Assembly: GCA_004557385.1 (NCBI GenBank) | Contig: SFEA01000006.1 | Coordinates: 1 to 64,000 of the forward strand | DNA: 64,000 nt | From: Bacteroidales bacterium | GTDB taxonomy: Bacteria > Bacteroidota > Bacteroidia > Bacteroidales > Muribaculaceae | Direction of reading: 5' to 3' | Shown here: positions 15,801 through 24,422 of the stretch, piece after piece | How the letters are laid out: each line of letters starts with the position of its first letter | Position numbering within the stretch: the first letter of the stretch is position 1 | Notes under the pieces: generated by a model | Database searches by the model: none | The model's input: the letters and a program-made list of their open reading frames with translations, nothing else | Told to the model about the DNA's origin: nothing | Program-made: the position numbers and the translations under genes

Positions 15801-17434
15801 TTCAATGCGGCAAGATTGGCATGTGCCAAGTCGAAGCCCAAATCCACTTCCGACTGGTCGCCTGCCTTTTTCACCAAGCCGTTCACCGACGCCTGCAGAT
15901 TGTCGTCGTCGATGGTCACTGTGCCATCAAGCATGTCGCCATCGAGCACCACATTGGCTATGATATTGTTGTAACGATAGCCCTTTACGTCGATATAGGG
16001 CACCTCACCGTCGAGTTTTCCGTTGATTTGTTTTCCGTTGACTTTTGCTTCAACCTCGGCGTCGAGCGCCAAATCGCCAAACACCGCCTCGTTGTTGAGC
16101 ATACGGCCCAACATGAATTTATTGGTAGCCAAACGTCCGCTGAAATTGAGCCGTTTACCAAAGATGTCAGCCAGTTTGCCCCTCACTTCGAGTTTGCCCA
16201 AAGCGGTGTTGATGTCACCATCGAAGCGCACATTATGCTTGTCGCCCTTTGCAGCGCCGTCGATGCTCACATTACCGCACTCGGTGATTAAGCGCGACGC
16301 ATTGTCGCTCAAGTGCGAAAATGCCGATACTATTTTCACCACCTCGCTTGCACGGGCATCAACCTTTACTCGAGGTACGTCGAACGACATTTGCTCGGGG
16401 TCATCAAGATTATTCAGATGCCCGCTCACGGTCACATCTAAATTGCCATCGATGCTGGTTGCCCGCAGCTGCGCCACAGTCAAGGCGCTGGCGTTTCCGC
16501 TGACATCGAGCCACACACTGAACGGCTCGTTGAACTTGGCAAGCACCGGCACAAAACCTCGCAAGTCGCTTGGCGTGATGGTGGCATCTTTCAGCCGCAC
16601 GCCCAACGATTGTTTCTTCACTTGGTCCTTTATGCTTTTTATGCCATCGAGTGCCAAACCTATCGAATCTATCAGAATCTCGGAGTTTTCGAGTTCAACG
16701 CGGGTGTTGCACAATGCAACTAAACGGTTGTTGAGCGTAACCTGCGATGCCAAGTTTTTCAGCACAAATCCACACTGTTCGTCAAACGACACGCGCTTCA
16801 CGTCGATTACAAAATCGTCGTTCTTCAGACGCGGCAACGCCACATCGGCACGCAGGTTGGTTATGCTGATGTGATTCTTGTCGAACTTGCCACTCACACG
16901 CGGCTCGCTGAGCACATCGTAGGTGAGATGGCTTTTGCGAATCACCACATTATAGATTTTCAAATCGAACTTCGTGGGCGGCTTGGTTTTGTCCTTGCTC
17001 GACAAGGCATCGATGATGAATTGCAAATTGGTTGGCGAATCGGGGGTTTGCTTTGTGATATGCCCTTTCATGCCTATTATTTCGCCGTAGGTGAACACCA
17101 GGCGTTTTTTTGCAAGCAGGTTGTAGATGCTAATGCCGGCGCCGAGTTCCTTCACAAACAGCAGCGAGTCGCCTTTTTGGTCGGGCACAAACACCTCGTG
17201 CAGCACCAAGTCGTGGAATGGAGCTATGCTCACCGACCCAATTTCGACATTCGTGCCAAGCAACTTCGACAATTCCTTTTCGCCCTCGCTACAAACATAG
17301 TTCTGCACCGAAGGCATCGACAGCACAACATACAACGAGGCGAAAAGCAACAGTCCGACGCTGAGCAGCGTCACTATCACCATTCGCAGGCTCTTGTATA
17401 TGTTCATCATCGTTTTCTTCATTAACCTCGGCAT
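12887..17434 (-). CDS. tamB: TamB-like translocation/assembly module protein (DUF490)
   Basis: Protein of 1515 residues. There is one N-terminal membrane anchor (about 17-37, MVIVTLLSVGLLLFASLYVVL), then a very long region of short beta strands typical of AsmA/TamB proteins that bridge the envelope. The C-terminal DUF490 region is recognisable: YGKYELEKGSYNFTLQDIIIKDFTI, SISFNGDP-like repeats, and a final stretch with RLKAYNHFNDQNYL and TQGVGVEFKFDFNN. Such proteins move phospholipids or assist outer-membrane protein insertion. Alternative starts exist at residues 5, 9 and 10; the anchor would be kept in each. It follows nadE by 52 bases and precedes DUF4421 by 51. Confidence 0.9.
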   Translation of the reverse strand: MPRLMKKTMMNIYKSLRMVIVTLLSVGLLLFASLYVVLSMPSVQNYVCSEGEKELSKLLGTNVEIGSVSIAPFHDLVLHEVFVPDQKGDSLLFVKELGAGISIYNLLAKKRLVFTYGEIIGMKGHITKQTPDSPTNLQFIIDALSSKDKTKPPTKFDLKIYNVVIRKSHLTYDVLSEPRVSGKFDKNHISITNLRADVALPRLKNDDFVIDVKRVSFDEQCGFVLKNLASQVTLNNRLVALCNTRVELENSEILIDSIGLALDGIKSIKDQVKKQSLGVRLKDATITPSDLRGFVPVLAKFNEPFSVWLDVSGNASALTVAQLRATSIDGNLDVTVSGHLNNLDDPEQMSFDVPRVKVDARASEVVKIVSAFSHLSDNASRLITECGNVSIDGAAKGDKHNVRFDGDINTALGKLEVRGKLADIFGKRLNFSGRLATNKFMLGRMLNNEAVFGDLALDAEVEAKVNGKQINGKLDGEVPYIDVKGYRYNNIIANVVLDGDMLDGTVTIDDDNLQASVNGLVKKAGDQSEVDLGFDLAHANLAALNLMKGNEHCNMSFGADASFFGNKLDNATGEIVINDFALVDGNDKGLHVSSFRVEANNESEPQNITLTSDFLNGKIVGSFDFVSLVPAVQNILSQSLPSLIKRNENASKRLRSNQFKFDFTLDPCEELQSMFKLPVNVVYKTTLNGFVNEDDESFALSLNAPYLQQGNKIIESTFVEAAKRAGEQNVKLTAQTVYPLKKGKTVVTINGNGVNDRLDTDFSWRIMTDRAYKGTIDLSTLFRRGSDDGLAAHIDINPTELVFNDTIWQVKPASVNIDGGVIAVNNVSGMCDNQRVEIQGLVSKNQSDVLMVNLKEMSLDYVFETLGIDNVMFGGIATGKFFASGLLSGAPVLETPGLQVDRIAYNKCVMGDALIRSNWDNDTKAINLHADIDQDNGLRSVITGAIYPTRDSLSINFDAHKAKLGFLQPFMSAITSHIEGEVSGKACLYGDFHNINLYGDIFADYLKFKVDYTNVYYTASDSVHIVPGLIEFNDITIRDRNGNAAKVNGWLRHDNFHRPVFDFNITHARNFLCYDVTPALSPDWYGTVYGNGSAYVKGGPGICTIGVNMETRRNSKFTFVLSDEIAASEYTFITFRDRNAGNKVEEADSIPQIVKELTAKNNSNNQSTPSVFKIDIQADISNDAQLTVVMDPVGGDKIRGYGKGNLRLTYDSTDESLGMYGKYELEKGSYNFTLQDIIIKDFTIMEGSGISFNGDPYSANLDIKASYSLNANLLDLDESFASDRELNRTNVPVNAILIARGDMRGPDISFDLDFPTISTDAARKVKSIVSTDDMMNRQILYLLALNRFYTPEYMGNTNRGNELTSVASSTLSSQLANVLGQLSDNWSIAPNFRSDKGDFSDVEVDLALSSQLLNNRLLFNGNFGYRDNSMNTRNSNFIGDFDIEYLLNRRGTVRLKAYNHFNDQNYLVRSALTTQGVGVEFKFDFNNPFKRSRAVLPDTTKRHKEAKVEPDSIKE

Positions 17435-17486
17435 GAATATGTTGAAAAAGGCATCAATTCAAGTAAATTTCTAAAAACGCACACCG

Positions 17487-19442
17487 TTAATCGAGATTTT
17501 CACATTCCTTTAGCCACAGCGCCGCACATGCATCGCTTGGCATGCGCCAGTCGCCACGCGGCGAAAGGCTAATGGCGCCCACCTTAGGGCCGTCGGGCAA
17601 GCACGAGCGTTTGAACTGCTGGGCAAAGAAGCGGCGGCAGAATGTTGTGAGCCATTTTTTCAGCGTAGCGGCGTCGTATTCACCATCGAAGGCATTCTTT
17701 GCCAAGAAATAAATCTTGCGTGGCGAATAGCCGTAAACAAGCATATTGTAGATGAAAAAGTCGTGCAATTCGTATGGGCCCACAAGGTCCTCGGTCTTTT
17801 GCTTGATGTTGCCCTGAGCGTCGGTCGGCGTAAGCTCGGGGCTGATTGGGGTGTCGACAATGTCGAGCAGCGTGACGCGACTCGCTTCGCCCCAAGCCTC
17901 AACAGCCACATTTTCGGCAATCCACTTCACCAGATATTTCACCAGAGTCTTGGCGATTCCGGCATTCACGCCGTACATCGACATGTGGTCGCCGTTGTAA
18001 GTTGCCCATCCGAGCGCCAGTTCCGAGAGGTCGCCGGTGCCAAGCACTATGCCGTTATATTTGTTGGCACAATCCATCAGAATCTGTGTGCGCTCGCGAG
18101 CCTGCGAATTTTCGTAAGTGGCATCGTGCACATCGCTGCTGTGTTCAATATCCTTGAAATGTTGCATCACCGCATCGCGAATGGGAATCTCCTTGATGGT
18201 GATGCCCATGGCGCGCATCAGCGAGAGAGCGTTGCTCAAGGTGCGGTCGCTGGTGCCGAACCCCGGCATTGTGATGCCTATTATATTGCGATTGTCGTAG
18301 CCCAGACGGTGGAAAGCGCGCTCGGCAATAAGCAGAGCGAGCGTTGAATCGAGGCCGCCCGACACGCCAATCACCAGGCTGCTCACGCGAGTATGCCGTA
18401 GGCGACGCATAAGGCCCTCGGTCTGTATATTGAATATCTCCTCGCAGCGGCGATGCAGTTTCTCGTCGTCGGCAGGCACAAACGGATTCTTTTCCACACG
18501 TCGGCGCAAGTCGCCGCGTCGGCAGATGTTGTCGTCAACATCCAGCGTCACAAGGCAATAGTCGGCGCTCAAAACAGCAGTGCTGTCGCCGAAACTGCTG
18601 CTAATCATTCGCGCATTGTTGATTCGCTCAATGTCGATGTCGGCAATCACCAGTTGCTCGTCGGTGCAGAATCGCTTGCCCATGTCAATCACTTCGCCCA
18701 TCTCAGCCACGATGGCATTACCGGCAAAAACGAGGTCGGTAGTGGATTCGCCGTAGCCACACGACGAATAGATATATGCCGCCAGGCAGCTGCCCGACTG
18801 ATGACGAATAAGCTCCATCAGACGGTCGTGCTTGCCCACAAGCTCGTTGGTTGCCGAGAGGTTGACAATCACGTTGGCGCCATTCACTGCAGCCTGTGTG
18901 CTTGGAGGCAGCGGCGCCCACAAGTCTTCGCAGATTTCGCAAGCCACTTTGGCATCGCCAATGGCAAACAGCACATCGCAGCCAAAAGGCACCTCGTTGC
19001 CGCCAACCACAATCGAAGCCTCTGCAGGCAGCGTGGCAGACGAAGCAAACCATCGCTTCTCGTAGAACTCTCGATAGTTGGGAATATAGGTTTTGGGTAC
19101 TACTCCCACCACCTTGCCGCCGCAAATCATCACAGCGCAGTTATATAATCTTCCGCCATAGGCGATGGGGGCACCCACCACCACGGCGATATTTCTCTCC
19201 GATGTCGATTTGGCTATAAACTCAATGGCATTCAAAGCGCCTCGCAGCAGCGCGCTCTGCCCAAACAGGTCGCCACAGGTGTAACCCGTAACACACAACT
19301 CGGGCATCACCAGCAACTGCACATCGTTAAGGCACGCCTTTTCAATGCACTCCACAATATGCTGTGCATTTGCCTCGCAATCTGCAACATTCACTTTGGG
19401 CACGCCCGAAGCCACTCGCAAAAATCCATAACACGATGTCAT
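17487..19442 (-). CDS. nadE: glutamine-dependent NAD+ synthetase
   Basis: Protein of 651 residues with two domains. The nitrilase-type glutaminase (about 1-290) has Glu in MPELC, Lys in VPKTYIPNYREF and Cys in CEICEDLW. The ATP-pyrophosphatase synthetase (about 325-651) has the P-loop SGGLDST. It amidates nicotinate adenine dinucleotide to NAD+. The length fits the two-domain form. A TAAATTTG -7 box lies 50 bases upstream. Confidence 0.96.
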   Translation of the reverse strand: MTSCYGFLRVASGVPKVNVADCEANAQHIVECIEKACLNDVQLLVMPELCVTGYTCGDLFGQSALLRGALNAIEFIAKSTSERNIAVVVGAPIAYGGRLYNCAVMICGGKVVGVVPKTYIPNYREFYEKRWFASSATLPAEASIVVGGNEVPFGCDVLFAIGDAKVACEICEDLWAPLPPSTQAAVNGANVIVNLSATNELVGKHDRLMELIRHQSGSCLAAYIYSSCGYGESTTDLVFAGNAIVAEMGEVIDMGKRFCTDEQLVIADIDIERINNARMISSSFGDSTAVLSADYCLVTLDVDDNICRRGDLRRRVEKNPFVPADDEKLHRRCEEIFNIQTEGLMRRLRHTRVSSLVIGVSGGLDSTLALLIAERAFHRLGYDNRNIIGITMPGFGTSDRTLSNALSLMRAMGITIKEIPIRDAVMQHFKDIEHSSDVHDATYENSQARERTQILMDCANKYNGIVLGTGDLSELALGWATYNGDHMSMYGVNAGIAKTLVKYLVKWIAENVAVEAWGEASRVTLLDIVDTPISPELTPTDAQGNIKQKTEDLVGPYELHDFFIYNMLVYGYSPRKIYFLAKNAFDGEYDAATLKKWLTTFCRRFFAQQFKRSCLPDGPKVGAISLSPRGDWRMPSDACAALWLKECENLD

Positions 19443-19491
19443 ATTCTAATCTTATGTTTTGTATGTTCGATATTTTCTAATATAAATCTTA

Positions 19492-19499
19492 CAAATTTA
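19492..19499 (-). promoter_or_regulatory. -7 box (TAAATTTG) upstream of nadE
   Basis: Fits TAnnTTTG and lies 50 bases before the nadE ATG. The -33 box is not clear. Confidence 0.4.
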
Positions 19500-19634
19500 C
19501 AAAATATTTTTGTGCCACAGGCAAGCATCACGAAAAAATCAACATCAAGCCCCTCACTCATCGCTATTTTATCCACTATTATGAGAATCTTGAAAAAATT
19601 TTCTCAAAAATATTTTTCACGAAATGAAAATTTA

Positions 19635-19666
19635 TTTGCCGTTTTACTACAAATTGTATATATTTG
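19635..19666 (+). promoter_or_regulatory. consensus promoter of the PAS-protein gene
   Basis: TTTG (19635-19638), 20 bases, then TATATTTG (19659-19666). Matches both boxes of the Bacteroidota consensus and predicts a leader of about 80 bases. Confidence 0.7.
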
Positions 19667-19754
19667 TATGTTGGTAAATAATATCTATTTAGTTGAAACA
19701 TATCATAGCAACGATTTTTTTGGTAATTTCGAGAATTAATTTATTTCACATTTG

Positions 19755-21407
19755 ATGATAACCTTACAAATATCCGACTGCCGAATGTTGTTTCTGACAA
19801 TTAACATTCCCATGCCGATTGTGTTGTACACATTGTCGGCAATGATGGCGGTCGTGGTGCTGCTGCTCTTGATTATGCGCCGCAACATGCTGCGCATGCA
19901 ACGCAAAGCAAGGGAAATCATCGAAAAAGAATGTGAAAAAACTCGCAACCAAGCCTACATAAGCATCTTGGAAACCGTGCCGATGCCTATAGCTGTATAC
20001 AACAGCAACGGCAAATGCATCTACCTCAACTCGTGGTGCAAAAAAATCACAAGCCACAGCAACATCAACGAAGCGCCCGACATATTCAATTCGCAACTTC
20101 TATCAAAAGAAAACTGCGAGAAACTGAAAAACGGCGAGGACGTGTGCGCCGAAGCTTTCCTCAACTACGACAACACCGAACTGACTATTTTCGGCAAGAA
20201 AGTAGATGGCAAATTTGCAATCCGATACAACATCCAGCGGATGTACACCAATGACGGCAAAACCTTCAACTACATTCTCGCCATCAGCGACATCACTCAC
20301 GACTATGCCCAACAGCAACGCGCCAAAGACTTGCAGACGCTGCTGAGCGACTGTCTGCAGCTCACGGGAATCGCGGCTTACATCTACGATGTTGCTAAGG
20401 ACAAATACTATCGCTTTAAGGGTTCCGACATCATACAACTGCCGTTTAATGCCGAATACGTTTTCCAGCACATCGCACCGCAATATCGCGGTCAATACAT
20501 CGAGATGTTTCTGCGCGTGAAAAACGGCGAGATATCCACCGACCGTCGCTGTTACTCGCTGATTTCGTCGACCAACAACAAACCGTATTACGTAGAGACA
20601 TTCACCTACGGCACAACCGACGTTTCGGGAAAAGTAACTCGCATCTTGCAAACCATTCGCAACGTCACCGAAAACCAAGAGAAATTGCACGAGCTCAAGA
20701 GCCTTAAGCACATTTTAGGAAAAGCCTTGCCAAGTGCCGGAATTGTTGCTTGGCGCTACGACGTTAGCACTCACAGCTTCAGGCGCACCGATTTCGCTTC
20801 GGATTTCCACAACACATCATTCGATGAGATTTGCTCATGCATACACCCCGACGACCGCAACAAAATGATTTCGGCTTTCAACAAACTGTCGCAGGGCGAA
20901 ACGAACAATGCTCACCTCACCATTCGCATGGCTTTGCAGAATGCCGACTGGCAAACTTACGAAATATATGCAATACCAATGCACAACGACATTGGCAGCG
21001 TGTCGGCTATCATAGGCATTCGCCGCGATATAAGCGAAGAAAACGAGGTAGAAAACCGGCTTAAAGAGATTAGCAAGAAAGCAACAGCTATGGTTGAAGT
21101 TGCCGGTGTTGGGTTGTTTGTATATAACAGTATCGACAAATCACTAATAACTTATTCCCACAAAACGGGTCGCAACCCATACGACAACGTAAACCGATAT
21201 ATTGAAATGGTGCATCCCGACGACAAAAATGTCATTCTTGACATTTTAAATAAAGTCGACAACCAACAAATAGAAGACTTCAGGGTAAGATTAAAAGCGC
21301 GCGCCAACAAGAATAAAGAATACCGCACTGTGGAGTTTTGTGGCAAAGCATACGAATATAATCAAAACACCCCTACTAATTACATTGCTTTTGTAAAGAA
21401 AGTATAG
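19755..21407 (+). CDS. membrane-anchored multi-PAS protein without a kinase domain
   Basis: Protein of 550 residues from the ATG at 19755; a TTG three bases earlier is less likely. One membrane segment (about 19-41, PMPIVLYTLSAMMAVVVLLLLIM) is followed by a basic, coiled linker. Then come about four PAS-like units: roughly 70-185 (ETVPMPIAVYNSNGKCIYLN), 200-310, 320-430 (FRRTDF...IHPDDRNKM, then IIGIRRDISEENEVENRL) and 435-550 (MVHPDDKNVI). It resembles the sensory half of a hybrid sensor kinase, but no His-box, HATPase, GGDEF or methyl-accepting region follows and the protein ends cleanly. It may signal by protein contact. A glycosyltransferase follows after 28 bases. Confidence 0.75.
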   Translation: MITLQISDCRMLFLTINIPMPIVLYTLSAMMAVVVLLLLIMRRNMLRMQRKAREIIEKECEKTRNQAYISILETVPMPIAVYNSNGKCIYLNSWCKKITSHSNINEAPDIFNSQLLSKENCEKLKNGEDVCAEAFLNYDNTELTIFGKKVDGKFAIRYNIQRMYTNDGKTFNYILAISDITHDYAQQQRAKDLQTLLSDCLQLTGIAAYIYDVAKDKYYRFKGSDIIQLPFNAEYVFQHIAPQYRGQYIEMFLRVKNGEISTDRRCYSLISSTNNKPYYVETFTYGTTDVSGKVTRILQTIRNVTENQEKLHELKSLKHILGKALPSAGIVAWRYDVSTHSFRRTDFASDFHNTSFDEICSCIHPDDRNKMISAFNKLSQGETNNAHLTIRMALQNADWQTYEIYAIPMHNDIGSVSAIIGIRRDISEENEVENRLKEISKKATAMVEVAGVGLFVYNSIDKSLITYSHKTGRNPYDNVNRYIEMVHPDDKNVILDILNKVDNQQIEDFRVRLKARANKNKEYRTVEFCGKAYEYNQNTPTNYIAFVKKV

Positions 21408-21435
21408 CAACTTATCATCACACGCAACACCTGCA

Positions 21436-22416
21436 ATGAGCCAACAAAAACCCATAATTTCAATAATTACACCCGTATACAACTCCGAACAATTTCTCGG
21501 GCAATGCTTGCAATCGCTGTTTGCACAGACTATTGCTCAGCAAATCGAATATATCTTCATCGACGATGCAAGCACCGACAATTGCCCTCGCATGCTAAAA
21601 ACTGCTGCCGAGCAGCACAGCAACTTCAATATTCGTGTAGTGACCAACACGCACAATCAGGGCTCGGCTGCCAGCCGAAACACTGGCATTCAACTTGCCC
21701 GAGGCAAATATTTGATGTTTATCGACAGCGACGACTGGATTGAACCCGACATGGCTGAAACGCTGTTGCATGCTGCCACAAGCAACAATGCCGACGTGGT
21801 GGCGTCGCCCTTTTTCATCAATAACGGGAACAATCAGCAGGTGATGCGGTTTGCCGGCTCATGCCTAAAAATCGACATTAACCATGCGCCAATCAACGTG
21901 CTGCACTTTTCGCTTTGCAACAAACTCACTCGGCGCTCACTAATCGTCGACAATCACCTGCTTGCCAAAGACCATCGCAATTGCTGGGAAGACCTTTCCA
22001 CTTGCTGCCGTGCCTTGGCACTTGCACGACGCAACATTGTGGTGAACATACCGCTCTATCACTATCGTGTCAACCCCGATAGCCAAACTCATCAAAACCA
22101 CAAAAAGCGCCTTGACGACCACCTGTTTTATGCCCGGCAAATCGACGAATGGTTTCGCAGCCATGGTGACGATTTCTACAATAAGCACCACTCGTTTTTG
22201 CTTCATCTGAAGTTCGCAGCAAAAATCAAGATGCTGCGAGGCGAACCGATTGAAATCACGCGCTGGAAATCAACCTTCGCCGAAGTGAACAGCCACATAA
22301 TCAAAGCAACGCAATCCCTTGCTCTGCCCTACCGCATTGCATTCATCTTGCTGGCAATCTGCCCTACGCCGCTTGCCATTGCCGCAGCACGCCTCTTGCG
22401 CCGCAAAGCCCTATAA
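21436..22416 (+). CDS. family 2 glycosyltransferase
   Basis: Protein of 326 residues with a GT-A fold: ISIITPVYNSEQFLGQCLQSL at the start, FIDDAS at about 37-42, a GSAASRNTGI segment, and the metal-binding DSDDW near residue 97. A C-terminal hydrophobic helix (IAFILLAICPTPLAIAAARLL) could touch the membrane. It probably adds a sugar to a surface polysaccharide or lipid; the substrate is unknown. It shares the transcription unit of the PAS gene. Confidence 0.88.
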   Translation: MSQQKPIISIITPVYNSEQFLGQCLQSLFAQTIAQQIEYIFIDDASTDNCPRMLKTAAEQHSNFNIRVVTNTHNQGSAASRNTGIQLARGKYLMFIDSDDWIEPDMAETLLHAATSNNADVVASPFFINNGNNQQVMRFAGSCLKIDINHAPINVLHFSLCNKLTRRSLIVDNHLLAKDHRNCWEDLSTCCRALALARRNIVVNIPLYHYRVNPDSQTHQNHKKRLDDHLFYARQIDEWFRSHGDDFYNKHHSFLLHLKFAAKIKMLRGEPIEITRWKSTFAEVNSHIIKATQSLALPYRIAFILLAICPTPLAIAAARLLRRKAL

Positions 22417-22437
22417 AAAACCCACCCTTTTATCACA

Positions 22438-22472
22438 CAAAAAAATCCCCGGCTCAATAAAGAACCGAGGAT
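22438..22472 (-). terminator. pfp terminator
   Basis: On the minus strand an 11-bp stem with two mismatches (22445-22455 with 22462-22472) is followed by seven T. It lies 84 bases past the pfp stop, between the convergent GT2 and pfp genes. Confidence 0.65.
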
Positions 22473-22555
22473 ATGCAAGCTGTGAGTAAGGATTTATAAA
22501 CATCATTGCCGCTCGCCATTAGTGGGAGTCGGCAATGAAATAGAATCAAAATTAA

Positions 22556-24211
22556 TTACTTGCCGCCTTGCTCGTAGTAGAGAGTGCGCGAAGTTTGGTC
22601 GCAAACTTCAGCAGGGCCAAAGTATTGAATTGGGCCAGGATAGAGGTAGCAAGTGTTCAAAGCCCATTCTTCACGCTTCGAAGCGAACTTGTTGAATGGC
22701 TTGCCGTCGAGGTCAACGAGAGCCTTTTGGATAACAGGCTTCATTTCGCCATTGCGACGTTCCATATTCATCATCATAGTGATAGGAATACCACCGGCAA
22801 TCCATTGAACCGAAGGCTTGGTGAGGTTGCGAACCGACGACATGTAGCCGGTAGCACCGCAGTTAACCAATTGAGCTGCGTTGTAACCCAATGCGTAGCA
22901 GTAGTCAGCATCGAAGTTCGATGGAGCAGCGCAACGACCTTCGTAACCGAAGAAGTGGTGCAGTGGCGAGAACTTGCCAACATATTCACCGGCTTCCTTC
23001 ATTTCCTTGAGCTTGTTGCCAACCATTTCGCTAAGCAACTTTTCGGTTTCGATGAGCGAAACTTGCACGTTGCCGTGAGGGTCGCGGTCGAGTGTGAGCT
23101 GACGAGCTACACCGGCAGGCAGGCTCTTGAACGAAGCTGCATTGGCTTCGCTGAGGTTGTTGAGCACAAATTCGCGTTGTGCAGCGGCATCCAAACCGGC
23201 AAACTCAGGATGAGCAGCGAGCAGGTCGTTAAGTTCGGCAATAAGTGCCTTCATTGCAGGAATGAATTCAATCAAGCCCTCAGGAATGAGCACTGTACCA
23301 AAGTTGTCGCCCTTGGCAGCACGCTTAGCAACCACGCCGGCAATGTCGGCAACGATTGCGTCGAGGGTCATATTCTTAGCCTCAACCTCTTCAGAGATGA
23401 TGCAGTAGTTAGGTTGAGTTTGAAGAGCACATTCAAGAGCGATGTGCGAAGCCGAACGGCCCATCAGCTTGATGAAGTGCCAATATTTCTTTGCAGAGTT
23501 GCAGTCGCGTTGGATGTTGCCGATAACCTCCGAATAAACCTTAGTGGCAGTGTCGAAACCAAACGAGGTTTCAATCATTTCGTTCTTCAAGTCGCCGTCG
23601 ATAGTCTTCGGGCAGCCAATCACCTGGATGCCAACGTTCTTTGCCTTGTAGTATTCGGCAAGCACACAAGCGTTGGTGTTAGAGTCGTCACCACCAATGA
23701 TAACTACAGCCTTGATGTTGAGTTCCTTAAGGATTACAAGGCCTTTTTCGAATTGTTCTGGCTTTTCGAGCTTTGTACGACCCGAACCAATGATGTCGAA
23801 GCCACCGGTGTTGCGATATTCGTCGATAATTTCCGAAGTGAGCTCAACATAATTGTGGTCAACCAAACCGCCGGGGCCCATCAGGAAACCATACAAACGG
23901 TTTGCCTTGTTGATAGCCTTGATGCCATCAAACAAACCGCTAATCACATTGTGTCCACCAGGAGCTTGACCGCCCGACAAAATAACGCCTACGTTGAACT
24001 GAGCACCAGCCAACTTGCTTTGCTTAGGGTCTTTTTCGAAGGTCAACTCAGGAAGTCCATAAGTGTTTGGGAACAAAGCCTTGATTTCTTCTTGGTCGGC
24101 TACCGACTGGGTTGGTTCACCCTGTACAGCCTTCACAGCACCCCACAACGACGAAGGAAGCTTTGGCTGATATTGAGAGCGAGCCATTTGCAATGCACTT
24201 TTTTTTGCCAT
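22556..24211 (-). CDS. pfp: pyrophosphate-dependent 6-phosphofructokinase
   Basis: Protein of 551 residues of the long PPi-type (plant-beta-like) family. GGQAPGGHN at 80-88 replaces the ATP-type glycine loop. GGDDS at 173-177 has the second Asp that marks PPi rather than ATP use. PKTIDGDL at about 201-208 holds the catalytic Asp region. It reversibly phosphorylates fructose 6-phosphate with pyrophosphate, sparing ATP in anaerobic glycolysis. It is monocistronic, with its own terminator. Confidence 0.94.
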   Translation of the reverse strand: MAKKSALQMARSQYQPKLPSSLWGAVKAVQGEPTQSVADQEEIKALFPNTYGLPELTFEKDPKQSKLAGAQFNVGVILSGGQAPGGHNVISGLFDGIKAINKANRLYGFLMGPGGLVDHNYVELTSEIIDEYRNTGGFDIIGSGRTKLEKPEQFEKGLVILKELNIKAVVIIGGDDSNTNACVLAEYYKAKNVGIQVIGCPKTIDGDLKNEMIETSFGFDTATKVYSEVIGNIQRDCNSAKKYWHFIKLMGRSASHIALECALQTQPNYCIISEEVEAKNMTLDAIVADIAGVVAKRAAKGDNFGTVLIPEGLIEFIPAMKALIAELNDLLAAHPEFAGLDAAAQREFVLNNLSEANAASFKSLPAGVARQLTLDRDPHGNVQVSLIETEKLLSEMVGNKLKEMKEAGEYVGKFSPLHHFFGYEGRCAAPSNFDADYCYALGYNAAQLVNCGATGYMSSVRNLTKPSVQWIAGGIPITMMMNMERRNGEMKPVIQKALVDLDGKPFNKFASKREEWALNTCYLYPGPIQYFGPAEVCDQTSRTLYYEQGGK

Positions 24212-24422
24212 TTCTGTTTAATTTTATTATATTTTTTTTGATACCAATCACAATCTTCAATACAACGATAGGAACCGGCAAATGCCCTCTTCTAACATGC
24301 CCAATGCATGGCGGCATTTCAAGCAAAGCCTATCATCACAAATTCATTTGCAAATTTCGCAAAAAATCTTCAGTTAAGCAACACTTTGCATTGTTAAATA
24401 TCTTTTATTACGCTTTATTGGT

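Larger units (their letters stand above)
19443..19754. other. A/T-rich divergent intergenic region
   Basis: The 312 bases between nadE (-) and the PAS gene (+) hold a minus-strand -7 box (TAAATTTG, 19492-19499) for nadE and a consensus plus-strand promoter at 19635-19666. I see no gene, repeat or strong hairpin. Confidence 0.7.

Noticed and set aside
22568..24241. A 557-residue plus-strand frame opposite pfp
   Set aside because: Antisense shadow of a well-conserved gene; it has no recognisable motif and the pfp motifs are intact.
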